Positions 1 to 8,178 of a stretch of 64,000 bases of DNA are shown here, piece after piece. The translations under genes were made by a program, and so were the position numbers. The notes beneath the pieces were generated by a model, which saw nothing but the letters and a program-made list of their open reading frames with translations, ran no database searches and had not been told where the DNA came from. The stretch spans positions 1 through 64,000 of the forward strand of contig NZ_NPKI01000046.1 in NCBI RefSeq assembly GCF_002284565.1, given 5' to 3'. Position 1 is the stretch's first letter; each line of letters starts with the position of its first letter. Origin of the DNA: Mesorhizobium mediterraneum. Lineage in GTDB: Bacteria; Pseudomonadota; Alphaproteobacteria; Rhizobiales; Rhizobiaceae.

Positions 1-77
1 AAAACACGATCCGCCATCCCGAATCTCCCTGCTCCAACCTTCACCACAGAATCACCGTTCGGCTTCTGTGCAAAGGT

Positions 78-220
78 CTCCCTGTGGGAGAAGGTGGCCG
101 AGCGAAGCTCGGTCGGATGAGGGGTGCTGGACAGAGTGAGGCGTTGAGTTCCCTCCAACACCCCTCATCCGTCTTGGCGCTGCGCGCCAATCCACCTTCT
201 CCCACAGGGGGAGAAGGAAG
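78..220. repeat. Type A palindromic intergenic repeat, copy 1
   Basis: Two facing half-elements make a large imperfect palindrome. The outer arms are gggagaaggtgg and ccaccttctccc, and the inner arms are ggatgaggggtg and cacccctcatcc. The same arrangement recurs at 2471-2621 and 35843-36000. It lies just downstream of the MaoC-like gene and fills most of the first 225 bases, where I see no gene. It resembles rhizobial intergenic palindromic elements; the family name is not determined. Confidence 0.85.
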
Positions 221-225
221 AAAGC

Positions 226-696
226 TCACCCCATCTTCACCAGCACGGCACTTTCGAACTCGATGACCTTGTCGCCGGTCGAATCGAAGGCCTCCGAGCG
301 CAGCGTGAGCAACCGCCAGCCCGGCCGTGATGCGATGGGGCGATGGGCAAGCGCGGTGCGGGTGAAGGTCACGGTTTCTCCGGCATAGACGGGCTTCAGC
401 CATTTGAGGTTCTTGAAGCCGGGCGAGGGGCCAAATTCGGGCGCGGGCCTAGTGCCGGCCCACCGGGCGCCGTTGGCCTCCACGCCGGTCTCGAGGTTCA
501 ATTTCATCCAGGTTGCCGCTGTGTGCCAGCCCGAGGCGCACAGGCCGCCGAACACGCTCCTCTTCGCCGCCTCTTCGTCGAGATGGAATATCTGCGGATC
601 GTATTTCCTGGCGAACGCCTTGATCGCCTCGGATTCGAATTTATGCGAACCGAGCGTGACGGTGACGCCGATGCAGAAGAATTCGTCGAGGCTCAC
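226..696 (-). CDS. MaoC-like hydratase, second of a pair
   Basis: This protein of 156 residues has a hot-dog fold of the MaoC/(R)-specific enoyl-CoA hydratase type. The segment QIFHLDEEAAKRSVFGGL followed by ASGWHTAA is the usual region of the family, whose catalytic Asp/His site acts on enoyl-CoA or related thioesters. I chose the GTG start at 696 because it overlaps the stop of the upstream paralogue as GTGA, and the conserved region begins just after it. The longer reading upstream of it is out-of-frame sequence of that paralogue. The two products are similar in sequence and probably form a heterodimer or two linked activities. The substrate is unknown. Confidence 0.85.
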   Translation of the reverse strand: MSLDEFFCIGVTVTLGSHKFESEAIKAFARKYDPQIFHLDEEAAKRSVFGGLCASGWHTAATWMKLNLETGVEANGARWAGTRPAPEFGPSPGFKNLKWLKPVYAGETVTFTRTALAHRPIASRPGWRLLTLRSEAFDSTGDKVIEFESAVLVKMG

Positions 697-1163
697 GCGT
701 TGGCCCCTCGGGTCAGGAACATGACGGTGTTCTCGAGTTCGAAGACGCCTTCGCCACGCTGGTTGAAAAGCTCGCTGCGCATGGTGACGAGGCCGAGTTG
801 GGGCTTCGATCTGGACAGGCGCTTGGCAAGGACGGTGGTGTTGCCGGTCAACATATCGCCGGCCAGCACCGGCTTTTTCCATTTGACGAGGTCGACACCG
901 GGGGCGCCCTGCGAGGTCGAGTCCAGCAGGAAGGCATCGCACAGCATGCGCATGAACATCGCGCAGGTGTGCCAGCCGGAGGCCGCCAACCCGCCAAGGA
1001 TGCTGGCCTTGCCCGCCGCCTCGTCGAGATGCATCGGCTGCGCATCGAACTCTTGCGCGAATTCGATGATCTCGGCCGCGCTCACCAGCTTCGTGCCGAG
1101 GTCGAGCGAGGCGCCCTCGACGAAATCCTCATAGGCCCAAGTCTTTCCGGTCTGGCCGGTCAT
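693..1163 (-). CDS. MaoC-like hydratase, first of a pair
   Basis: This 156-residue MaoC/hot-dog protein has the family segment QPMHLDEAAGKASILGGL followed by ASGWHTC. Its stop overlaps the GTG start of the next MaoC gene, so the two are translationally coupled. The chosen ATG at 1163 gives an N-terminus (MTGQTGKTWAYEDF) like that of other members. A TTG at 1205 would add 14 residues, but those residues come from a 23-bp tandem duplication of the start region and look non-native. The likely role is hydration of an unsaturated acyl-CoA in fatty-acid or dicarboxylate metabolism; the exact substrate is not visible. Confidence 0.85.
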   Translation of the reverse strand: MTGQTGKTWAYEDFVEGASLDLGTKLVSAAEIIEFAQEFDAQPMHLDEAAGKASILGGLAASGWHTCAMFMRMLCDAFLLDSTSQGAPGVDLVKWKKPVLAGDMLTGNTTVLAKRLSRSKPQLGLVTMRSELFNQRGEGVFELENTVMFLTRGANA

Positions 1164-1196
1164 GGTCTGGAATTCTTTCCGGTCATGGTCTGGAAT
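1156..1196. repeat. 23-bp tandem duplication over the MaoC start
   Basis: The 18-mer ccggtcatggtctggaat occurs at 1156-1173 and again at 1179-1196, an offset of 23 bp. Because 23 is not a multiple of three, the extra ATG is out of frame with the gene and opens a micro-ORF. Confidence 0.9.
1160..1186 (-). other. Micro-ORF (8 codons) coupled to the MaoC gene
   Basis: The upstream copy of the duplication supplies an ATG at 1186 that reads MTGKNSRP and stops at a TGA overlapping the ATG of the MaoC gene (ATGA at 1163-1160). No strong ribosome binding site precedes it, so translation is uncertain. If translated, it would couple to the MaoC gene by stop-start overlap. Confidence 0.4.
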
Positions 1197-1333
1197 CCGG
1201 TTCAAGATTGCACGATCGCCACGGATCGGGGTTCCCGGATGCAGGTGGGACGGGATTTGGTCAAGTAATTTCTGGTGCGCCAGGCCATCGCGCGCCCCAC
1301 GGAACAGTCAACGAAACAGAAGGTCCGAAGGCT

Positions 1334-2308
1334 TTACAACCAGCCGCGGCGGCGGAAATACCAGAAGGGCAGGATCGCCGACAGGATCATCAAGCCGATG
1401 GCGAAGGGATAACCGAAGTGCCAGCTCAGCTCGGGCATGACATTGAAATTCATGCCGTAGATCGACGCGACCAGCGTCGGCGGCAGGAAGATGACCGCGG
1501 CGACGGAGAAGATCTTGATGATGGCGTTCTGCTCGATCGAGATCATGCCGAGCGTCGCGTCGAGCAGGAAGTTGATCTTCTGCGACAGGAAGGTGGCGTG
1601 GTCGGCGAGCGACAGCACGTCGCGCGACAAGGTCTTGATGCGCGCGCGGATATCCTTGCTCATCTTGGTCTGGGTCGAGGCGTGGGTGAGGAAGCCGGCG
1701 AGCCGCTGCAGCGAGATCAGGCTGTCGCGGATCGAGGAGGCGATGTCCTCCTTGCGGCCGATGGCCTTCAGCAATTCCTGGAAGTCGCGGTTGCGCTTGG
1801 AAGCCTTGGTCGAGCGTGCCTCGAAGATGTCGCGCGAGATCGTCTCTATGTCGCGGCCGGCGCGCTCCAGAATGTCGGCGAGGCGGTCGACGATCGCCTC
1901 CAGCAGGCCGATCAGGATGGTGTCGCCGCTGGTGCAGCCGGTCGCCACCTTCTCGGCGCGCAGCGGAAAGGTCTTGAAGGCCTTCGGCTCGTGGTAGCGC
2001 ACGGTGATCAGCCTATTGCCGGCCAGCACGAAGGTGACCGGCGACATTAGCGGATCGTCGGCCTCGGTCTGAGCCGGCAGCGTGGCGGTCATGAAATAGG
2101 CGCCGTCCTCGATATAGAGGCGGCTCGAAATCTCGATCTCCTCCATCTCCTCGCGCGTCGGAATGGCAACACCGAGCCAAGTCTCGATGGCCGTTTCCTC
2201 TTCCTTGGTAGGGTTCATAAGGTCGGCCCAGACGACCTTGTCGCTGTTTGCCAAGAGATCGTCGGCAACGCGCAGGCGATCATTGTCCACGACGAATGCC
2301 TTGATCAT
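1334..2308 (-). CDS. corA: CorA-family divalent cation transporter
   Basis: This 324-residue protein has the CorA layout: a large soluble alpha/beta N-terminal region, a long helical stalk from about residue 120 to 260, and two C-terminal membrane helices. The signature YGMNFNV ends the first helix (about residue 285), and the second helix ends in a basic tail (WYFRRRGWL). CorA forms a pentamer in the inner membrane and takes up Mg2+ or Co2+. The gene is transcribed alone and is flanked downstream by the MaoC pair. No M-box or other leader is evident in the short upstream region, which holds a type A repeat. Confidence 0.93.
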   Translation of the reverse strand: MIKAFVVDNDRLRVADDLLANSDKVVWADLMNPTKEEETAIETWLGVAIPTREEMEEIEISSRLYIEDGAYFMTATLPAQTEADDPLMSPVTFVLAGNRLITVRYHEPKAFKTFPLRAEKVATGCTSGDTILIGLLEAIVDRLADILERAGRDIETISRDIFEARSTKASKRNRDFQELLKAIGRKEDIASSIRDSLISLQRLAGFLTHASTQTKMSKDIRARIKTLSRDVLSLADHATFLSQKINFLLDATLGMISIEQNAIIKIFSVAAVIFLPPTLVASIYGMNFNVMPELSWHFGYPFAIGLMILSAILPFWYFRRRGWL

Positions 2309-2470
2309 CGCCGGGTCTCCCTTGCTGAGGCCAAAAGGATGGGTTCGAGCGGGCGTGTCGTTTCGGATTGCACGGGACAGGCTTTCGACGAAAGCGCGGG
2401 CCGGTGCAGACGCCCCTTAGACCGGGCATTGCGGGCAGTCAAGCCACGCGGAAAGGGCCCGTGCGGTCTC

Positions 2471-2621
2471 TCCCTTCTCCCCTTATGGGAGAAGGTGGCC
2501 GAGCGAAGCTCGGTCGGATGAGGGGTGTTCCAGCTTGGCACCCACAGCGCTCCGGCTAACACCCCTCAACCGTCTTGGCGCTGCGCGCCAATCCACCTTC
2601 TCCCGCAAGGGGAGAAGGAAG
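2471..2621. repeat. Type A palindromic intergenic repeat, copy 2
   Basis: This copy has the same two-arm structure as the one at 78-220, with arms gagaaggtggcc and ccaccttctccc and inner ggatgaggggtg facing acacccctcaacc. It fills the space between corA and ychF, just downstream of the ychF stop, and could act as a transcript-end hairpin. Confidence 0.85.
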
Positions 2622-2639
2622 AAGGCGCCGTCGGTCAGG

Positions 2640-3743
2640 TCAGGTGTTGAACTTGAACAGCATGATGTCGCCGTCCTGGACGACATACTCCTTGCCTTCG
2701 TCGCGCGCCTTGCCGGCTTCCTTGGCGGCCACTTCGCCACCCAGCGCGACGAAGTCGTTGTAGGCGATGGTCTGGGCGCGGATGAAGCCACGCTCGAAAT
2801 CGGTGTGGATGACGCCTGCCGCTTGCGGCGCCTTGGCGCCCTTGTGCACGGTCCAGGCGCGCGTTTCCTTTGGCCCGACGGTGAAATAGGTGATGAGCTG
2901 CAAAAGCTCGTAGCCGGCGCGGATCACCTTGTTCAAGCCTGGCTCCTCAAGGCCCAACGTTGCCAGGAATTCCATTTCCTCGTCGTCGCTGAGCTGCGCG
3001 ACCTCGGCTTCGATCGCTGCCGAAATCACCACGGTACGGGCGCCTTGCGCGGCAGCCATCTGTTCGACCGCTTTGGTGTGCGAATTGCCGGCGGCGGCGT
3101 CGGCCTCTGCGACATTGCAGACATAGAGAACGGGGTGCGACGTCAGCAGGTTCAGCCCCTGCAGGATGCGCAGATCCTCCGCGGAGATACCTTTGAGCAG
3201 AATGCGGGCTGGCTTGCCGGCCTGCAGGAGTTCAAGAGCGGCTTCCATCATCGGAAGCACGGTCAACGCCTCCTTGTCCTTGCCGGAAGCGCGCTTGCGG
3301 AACTGCACGATGCGGCGCTCGAGGCTGTCGAGGTCGGCGAGCATCAGCTCGGTCTCGACCGTCTCGGCGTCGGCGACGGGATCGATGCGGCCCTCGACAT
3401 GGGTGATGTCATCATCCTCGAAGCAGCGCAGCACATGGACGATGGCGTCGACCTCGCGGATGTTGGCCAGGAACTGGTTGCCCAGCCCTTCGCCCTTCGA
3501 GGCGCCGCGTACCAAGCCGGCGATGTCGACGAAGGAGATGCGGGTCGGGATGATCTCCTTCGACTTGCCGATCGCCGCGATCTTCTGCAGACGCGGGTCG
3601 GGCACCGCCACCTCGCCGGTATTCGGTTCGATGGTGCAGAACGGATAGTTGGCGGCCTGCGCCGCCGCCGTCCTGGTCAGCGCGTTGAAAAGCGTCGATT
3701 TGCCAACATTGGGCAAGCCAACGATGCCGCATTTGAAACCCAT
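2640..3743 (-). CDS. ychF: Ribosome-binding ATPase YchF
   Basis: This 367-residue Obg-family P-loop protein has the G1 motif GLPNVGKST at residues 8-16, G3 as DIAGLVRGA, and a G4 of the NVAE type rather than NKxD, which is why YchF prefers ATP to GTP. A coiled-coil insertion and a C-terminal TGS domain follow. Its length matches the family. YchF binds ribosomes and is linked to translation and oxidative-stress control. It is the last gene of the rplY-pth-ychF run on the minus strand, 96 bp after pth, an order common in this group. Confidence 0.97.
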   Translation of the reverse strand: MGFKCGIVGLPNVGKSTLFNALTRTAAAQAANYPFCTIEPNTGEVAVPDPRLQKIAAIGKSKEIIPTRISFVDIAGLVRGASKGEGLGNQFLANIREVDAIVHVLRCFEDDDITHVEGRIDPVADAETVETELMLADLDSLERRIVQFRKRASGKDKEALTVLPMMEAALELLQAGKPARILLKGISAEDLRILQGLNLLTSHPVLYVCNVAEADAAAGNSHTKAVEQMAAAQGARTVVISAAIEAEVAQLSDDEEMEFLATLGLEEPGLNKVIRAGYELLQLITYFTVGPKETRAWTVHKGAKAPQAAGVIHTDFERGFIRAQTIAYNDFVALGGEVAAKEAGKARDEGKEYVVQDGDIMLFKFNT

Positions 3744-3839
3744 TTTTATCCGGTCCTATTGGGAAATCGAAATTTGATGAGGGCTATGGGCGAAAGGGGT
3801 GACGAACGTCAAGCCCTTCGGCTCCGTTCACGCCGAAGC

Positions 3840-4568
3840 TCAATCCTTGCCGCCAAACAGCTTCTTCAGCATGGCAGCCATCGGGCCGGTTTGCGGCAGC
3901 TTGACCGCCGGCTGCTGTCGCGCCTGACGGACGTGGCTTTGCTGTTTCGGGCTCTGCTGTTTCGACCCCGCGTTTTCGCGTTCGGGCGTAGCACCGGTCT
4001 TGCGTTGGACGGCAACGCTGACCTTGTTCATGAAGCCGGACTCGTCCCCCCTGACGATCAAGTCGGCATGATCACCGATGGCGTCGAGCAGCGGCTCCAG
4101 CCATTCGCGATCGGCCTTGGCGAAATCGCCAAGCACATGATGCTGGACGAATTCCTTGACGCCCGGGTGGCCGACGCCGATGCGCACGCGGCGGTAAGCG
4201 TTACCGACATGGCCGTCGATCGAGCGGATGCCGTTGTGACCGCCGGCGCCGCCGCCGGTCTTCACGCGGACCTTGCCGTCGGCGAGGTCGATCTCGTCAT
4301 AGAAGACTGTGAGCGCCGAGGGGGTGAGCTTGTAGAAGCGCAGCGCTTCGCCGATCGACTGGCCTGAATTGTTCATGAAGGTCTGCGGCTTGATCAGGAT
4401 GATCTTTTCGCCGGCAAGCGTGCCTTCGGCGATCAGTCCCTGGAACTTCTTCGACCAGGGCGAAAAGGAATGGCGGCGGCCGATTGCGTCCGCCGCCATG
4501 AAGCCGACATTGTGCCGGTTGTTGGCGTATTTCGCGCCCGGATTGCCGAGGCCTGCAAACAGCAGCAT
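3840..4568 (-). CDS. pth: Peptidyl-tRNA hydrolase
   Basis: This 242-residue enzyme releases peptides from stalled peptidyl-tRNA. The N-terminal motif GLGNPGAKYANNRHNVGF carries the catalytic His at residue 19, and FYDEIDL and GGHNGIRS are the other conserved blocks. I chose the ATG at 4568, five bases after a GGAGG, over the in-frame GTG at 4574. Compared with the usual length of about 190-200, there is an extra low-complexity tail of some 45 residues rich in Gln, Ser and Lys, as often seen in alphaproteobacteria. It begins 23 bp after the rplY stop and is probably cotranscribed with it. Confidence 0.96.
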   Translation of the reverse strand: MLLFAGLGNPGAKYANNRHNVGFMAADAIGRRHSFSPWSKKFQGLIAEGTLAGEKIILIKPQTFMNNSGQSIGEALRFYKLTPSALTVFYDEIDLADGKVRVKTGGGAGGHNGIRSIDGHVGNAYRRVRIGVGHPGVKEFVQHHVLGDFAKADREWLEPLLDAIGDHADLIVRGDESGFMNKVSVAVQRKTGATPERENAGSKQQSPKQQSHVRQARQQPAVKLPQTGPMAAMLKKLFGGKD

Positions 4569-4591
4569 CGTCACCTCCGGGCGGAAAGGGA

Positions 4592-5230
4592 TTACTTCTC
4601 TTCGGCGGCAGGAGCCGCTTCGGGCTCAGCCGCTTCGACCGTCTCTTCCGCCTCCGGCTTCATCGCCGCGGAGCCGGCAATGGTCGCGACGGTGAAGTCG
4701 CGGTCGGAGATCACCGGCTTGACGCCGGCCGGCAGCTTGACCGCCGAGATATGGATCGAATCGCCGATATCGGTGCCGGTGAGATCGACGGTGATGAATT
4801 CCGGGATCGCATTGGCCGGGCAGTGGAACTCGACTTCGTGACGCACGATGTTGAGCACGCCGCCGCGCTTGATGCCGGGCGACTTGTCCTCGTTGATGAA
4901 GTGGACCGGCACGTCGACATTGACTTCGGTGTCCTTGCCGATGCGCAGGAAGTCGACATGGACCGGGAAATCCTTGACCGGGTCGAGCTGGAAGTCCTTG
5001 GGCAGGACCTGGATCTTCTTGCCGTCGACATCGATCGTGGCGATCGTGGTCAGGAACCCGCCGCCATGGATCTTGTAGTAGATGTCCTTGTAGGTCAGCG
5101 CAATCGCCAGGGGAGGCTGCTTGTCGCCGTAAATTACTGCAGGCACTTTACCGTTGCGGCGAACTGCACGGGCGGACCCCTTACCGACCTGTTCGCGCGC
5201 TTCGGCCTTGAGCTCGTAAGTATCGCTCAT
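4592..5230 (-). CDS. rplY: 50S ribosomal protein L25, long Ctc form
   Basis: This 212-residue protein has an N-terminal 5S rRNA-binding L25 domain (residues 1-95, with KGSARAVRRNGKVPAVIYG), a TL5-type beta domain (about 100-190), and an acidic Ala/Glu tail (EAAEPEAAPAAEEK). The long form is the one called general stress protein Ctc. The start ATG at 5230 follows AAAGGAAA. It heads the rplY-pth-ychF operon. In related genomes prs usually lies close upstream; here about 5 kb of accessory genes separate them. Confidence 0.96.
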   Translation of the reverse strand: MSDTYELKAEAREQVGKGSARAVRRNGKVPAVIYGDKQPPLAIALTYKDIYYKIHGGGFLTTIATIDVDGKKIQVLPKDFQLDPVKDFPVHVDFLRIGKDTEVNVDVPVHFINEDKSPGIKRGGVLNIVRHEVEFHCPANAIPEFITVDLTGTDIGDSIHISAVKLPAGVKPVISDRDFTVATIAGSAAMKPEAEETVEAAEPEAAPAAEEK

Positions 5231-5316
5231 GGCATTTCCTTTCGCGTTGTTCTGGAGCGTTCGCGGCCGGCGAGGTGCCTGGGCCGTAAACGTCGAAAGC
5301 CGTCATGGCCTTACAT

Positions 5317-5344
5317 GATCTGGTCCAAAATCTTTTTTGGGATC
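5317..5344 (-). promoter_or_regulatory. Hairpin in the rplY 5' region
   Basis: A perfect 6-bp stem (CCAAAA with TTTTGG) with a four-base loop is flanked by GATC on both sides, about 90 bases before rplY. The 5231-5569 gap holds no gene. Gammaproteobacteria have an L25 leader RNA; whether this hairpin is a counterpart is only a guess. Confidence 0.3.
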
Positions 5345-5569
5345 ACGCAGGCCCGGACAGCCTTCCGCCGCGTTGCCTCCAAGGGTGTCTACGCGGGTGG
5401 CGGCTCTATAGCGGAAGGCGGGGCGGGGTGCAAGCCGTTGGGGGTGGGCAGTATCTCACCTGAATTTTCGGCGGTGCGGGGGCCCAGGCTCTGTGACCGG
5501 GAGCAATACGACCGAAACGAACAGGAATAAGCGCCCAGCCGCTGCGTCGTCCGGCTCAGGTGATCCCGG

Positions 5570-6058
5570 TCACATCCTCACCAGACCGAGGCCGGCAAAA
5601 GCCAAGGCGATTCCTGAGGCGATGGTTCGCGCCTGGTTCCAGAACTGCCATCGTTGTGAATAATCCTGCCAGATATGGCGCGCAGTCTCGATATCGTCGG
5701 GAATGGCAGTTGCGGCCAATGCCTCGTTCATTGGCACGTTCACCGTCAATGTGAGGAAAAGGCCTGATGTCAGATAGACGAGCGCTGCCGCCGCGAACCA
5801 AAACGCAGGCGACTTGCGGCCATCGAAACGCATCGCGGCAGCCGTGAGCCCCAGGACGACCGGCGTCAGAAAGAATGCCGGAAAGAACACGGCGTTGCGA
5901 ACCGACGCATTCATCGCTTGCATTGCCTCGATTGCCACGCGCGGATCAGTCTGATCGAGGCCCCACATTGTGGAGCAGACCCAAGCGTAGAAAAATCCAA
6001 AAATCGCTCCGCAAAAGATGATCGATGTGATCGACAGTCCTACCACTATCCCAGGCAT
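5570..6058 (-). CDS. DUF1772-type membrane protein
   Basis: This 162-residue integral membrane protein has four predicted helices, roughly at residues 4-30, 55-80, 85-105 and 140-160. The layout and the central NxxxNEA-like segment (VNVPMNEAL) fit the DUF1772 / anthrone-oxygenase-like family. I chose the ATG at 6058 because the upstream in-frame extension runs through the operator region and a tandem repeat. It is divergent from a TetR gene and is its most likely target. Related TetR-DUF1772 pairs are common, but the substrate is not known. Confidence 0.75.
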   Translation of the reverse strand: MPGIVVGLSITSIIFCGAIFGFFYAWVCSTMWGLDQTDPRVAIEAMQAMNASVRNAVFFPAFFLTPVVLGLTAAAMRFDGRKSPAFWFAAAALVYLTSGLFLTLTVNVPMNEALAATAIPDDIETARHIWQDYSQRWQFWNQARTIASGIALAFAGLGLVRM

Positions 6059-6083
6059 CGCTGCTTCCACCAAACCGTATCGC

Positions 6084-6119
6084 CGTGTACGCTTTTGCAT
6101 ATACGTACAAACGTGTACG
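6084..6119. promoter_or_regulatory. Candidate TetR operator (TGTACG/CGTACA repeats)
   Basis: Three hexamers lie within 36 bp of the divergent promoter region: TGTACG at 6086-6091, CGTACA at 6104-6109 and TGTACG at 6114-6119. The last two form the inverted repeat CGTACA-N4-TGTACG, and the first two form a wider one. The position between the DUF1772 and TetR genes suggests autoregulation by the TetR protein. Confidence 0.6.
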
Positions 6120-6143
6120 GTTTTGGTCAAGCAGTTTCCAAGC

Positions 6144-6179
6144 TTGGCAGTTTCGCAGATTGGCAGTTTCGGAGATTGG
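6144..6179. repeat. 16-bp tandem repeat before the TetR start
   Basis: ttggcagtttcgcaga (6144-6159) is followed by ttggcagtttcggaga (6160-6175) and a partial third copy (ttgg). It separates the operator from the TetR ATG at 6181 and may form part of the leader. Confidence 0.8.
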
Positions 6180-6180
6180 A

Positions 6181-6780
6181 ATGCGCGAGGACACCAAGGC
6201 TGCGCGTCGAGCACAGATCGAGAGGGCAGCCTACAAGCTTCTCAAGGAGAGAGGCTATGGCGGGACTTCCATGCTTGGCATAGCCAAAGAGGCAAAGGCG
6301 TCAAACGAAACTCTCTATCGCTGGTATGGCGATAAGAAGGGCTTGTTCAAGACGATGGTCGAGAACAATGCAAGGACGACGAAAGCGGCACTGGATGCGG
6401 CAATCAGGGACGAAGCCGATCCTCTGGTAACCCTTGAGGATGTTGCTCCGATCCTCCTTTCGATGCTGCTTGGCGAGCGGGCAATTTCCCTTAACCGCGC
6501 GGCTGCTTCTGACGAGAGTGGCGAATTGGGTGCGACGATTGCCGCAGGTGGTCGCGATTCGGTATTCCCGCTGATCGAGAAACTGATCCAGCGCGGCTTG
6601 GAGAGCAGCGCGCTCGCCGCGCCATCTGCACGCATCGCGGCCGATTGGTTCTTGAACCTGCTGATTGGTGATCTGCAGATCCGGCGGGTCATTAGCACGC
6701 TGCCGGTTCCTTCAGACAAGGATGTCCATTCGAGAGTGGTTGCCGCGATCAGTGCATTTAGAAAGCTCTGCAGCACATGA
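6181..6780 (+). CDS. TetR-family transcriptional regulator
   Basis: This 199-residue regulator has an N-terminal TetR helix-turn-helix (residues 8-55, with GYGGTSMLGIAKEAKASNET and LYRWYGDKKGLF) and a C-terminal all-helical ligand domain. The ATG at 6181 was preferred to one at 6085 because the longer reading would place operator and repeat sequence inside the protein. It probably represses the divergent DUF1772 gene. The ligand is unknown. Confidence 0.9.
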   Translation: MREDTKAARRAQIERAAYKLLKERGYGGTSMLGIAKEAKASNETLYRWYGDKKGLFKTMVENNARTTKAALDAAIRDEADPLVTLEDVAPILLSMLLGERAISLNRAAASDESGELGATIAAGGRDSVFPLIEKLIQRGLESSALAAPSARIAADWFLNLLIGDLQIRRVISTLPVPSDKDVHSRVVAAISAFRKLCST

Positions 6781-6862
6781 CGGCAAAATTGCTCGATCTG
6801 TGGTTATGCATAGGGCGAGCAGGAATAGGTCGGTTTCCAAGGCCATGCATGGAGGCTTGGCG

Positions 6863-8037
6863 CTACGCGGCGATCCTGACCGGCTCGAAGTCTATGTCGA
6901 GAACCGAATCCAACTGCCGGTCCATGAAACGCTCAGGGATGCTCTTCACCAGCAAGTTGCGGAGAGGGACGACAATCGGGTTCCGCAATTGCGCAACTCC
7001 GGCGTAAAAACGCGATTCGGATGCAACGCGATGCGCCCTTTCGAGGCGACGCTTGTCATATTCGCGGATTGCCTGCCCGATCGGATGCCGTCCGAACAAA
7101 GCCGCAAGCACCGCCGCGTCTTCAATCGCGAGTCCCGCTCCCTGTCCCAGATCAGGGGTGACGGCATGGGCGGCATCGCCAAGCAGGGCCACCCTGCCGC
7201 GGGTGAACGCAGGCATTGGGTCGAGATCGAGAATGTCCGTCCAGATCATCGAGCCGGCAGGTGTCCGATCGAAGATTTCCGGAATCGGATCGTGGAAACC
7301 GGAAAACATTGCGCGCACCTCGGCAAGATCGGCCTGCGCCAGTTTGGGATCGCCGACGCGGTCGGCGCCGCTGCAGGCAAACCAGTAGACTCTTTCGCCG
7401 GGAATCGCCGCTAGGCCGATCCGTTTGCCGGCCCCCCAGCTCTCGGTCAGGCGGGTGGGTCCATTCCTTGTGGAAGGCCTGGCGCGATTGCGCGCCAGCA
7501 GACATAACGCGCGAAGCGCTCCCTCGATTGCGGAAACAGCGCCTTGCGAACCACGGAGTGAATGCCATCGCAGGCGAGCACCAGATCGCTCCCCACGCTC
7601 TCCTCATTCGCGAAGCGTAGAACGATGCGATCACCCAAGTCACGTGCATCGACGCACTCCATATCGGTGTGAATTATCGAGTGGGGTAGCTGCGAAAGAA
7701 GGGCCTTGTGAAGGTCGCCTCGGTGCAGCACAGCCATGCTGAGATGACCGTATCGCTGGCTAAAGCGCTGAAAATCCGTCGATTGAAGAACCTGGCCTTT
7801 GTCGTCAAGAAGGTCGAGCCGGTGTATCGCCTGCGCATTGGCCACAACCGCATCGTAAAGCCCGAGCGTGCGCAGAGCCCGAAGCGCGTTGGCGCTCAGG
7901 CTGAGACCTGCGCCCAAAGGCTTCAATTCGCTCGCTTGCTCGAAAATCTCGACCTCCCAGCCAAGGAGCCGAAGCCCCTTGGCAAGCGAAAGTCCCGCAA
8001 TCCCGGCGCCAACGATGACTGCCCGCATGACCTCCAT
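6863..8037 (-). pseudogene. FAD-dependent monooxygenase, frameshifted
   Basis: The first part (start 8037, or 8028) has the FAD-binding GAGIAGLSLAKGL, then the DG motif ACDGIHS, and runs to a TGA at 7447-7449. The remainder is open in another frame and contains GLAAIPGERVYWF, then GRVALLGDAAHAVTPDLGQG (the GD motif that binds the FAD ribityl), ending at 6863. Adding one base in the C-rich stretch around 7450-7465 would join the two as MDPTRLTESWGAGKR and give a protein of about 390 residues, normal for this family. The gene is either inactivated or carries a single-base sequence error. It is convergent with the TetR gene. Confidence 0.85.
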
Positions 8038-8062
8038 CCCTGAGAATTCTGAGTAGCGCTGT

Positions 8063-8079
8063 GATTGGTGTATCCAATC
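8063..8079. promoter_or_regulatory. Candidate operator upstream of the monooxygenase
   Basis: This is a perfect inverted repeat, GATTGG-TGTAT-CCAATC, 26 bases upstream of the monooxygenase start. Its size and position suit a dimeric repressor. No regulator gene lies immediately beside it, so the TetR gene about 1.3 kb away is the nearest candidate. A second short palindrome, CTCGTT-CTT-AACGAG, lies at 8085-8099. Confidence 0.45.
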
Positions 8080-8178
8080 CTGGCCTCGTTCTTAACGAGC
8101 GCCTTACAGCGCGAGTTCCCATCGAGTTGCCATTTCGCGCGGCCTGACTTGGGAGAAAGCCGAGGTCCAACCCAAGCT

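Noticed and set aside
5231..5569. A tRNA or small RNA gene upstream of rplY.
   Set aside because: No cloverleaf, anticodon arm or TTC motif could be found; only one short hairpin stands out.
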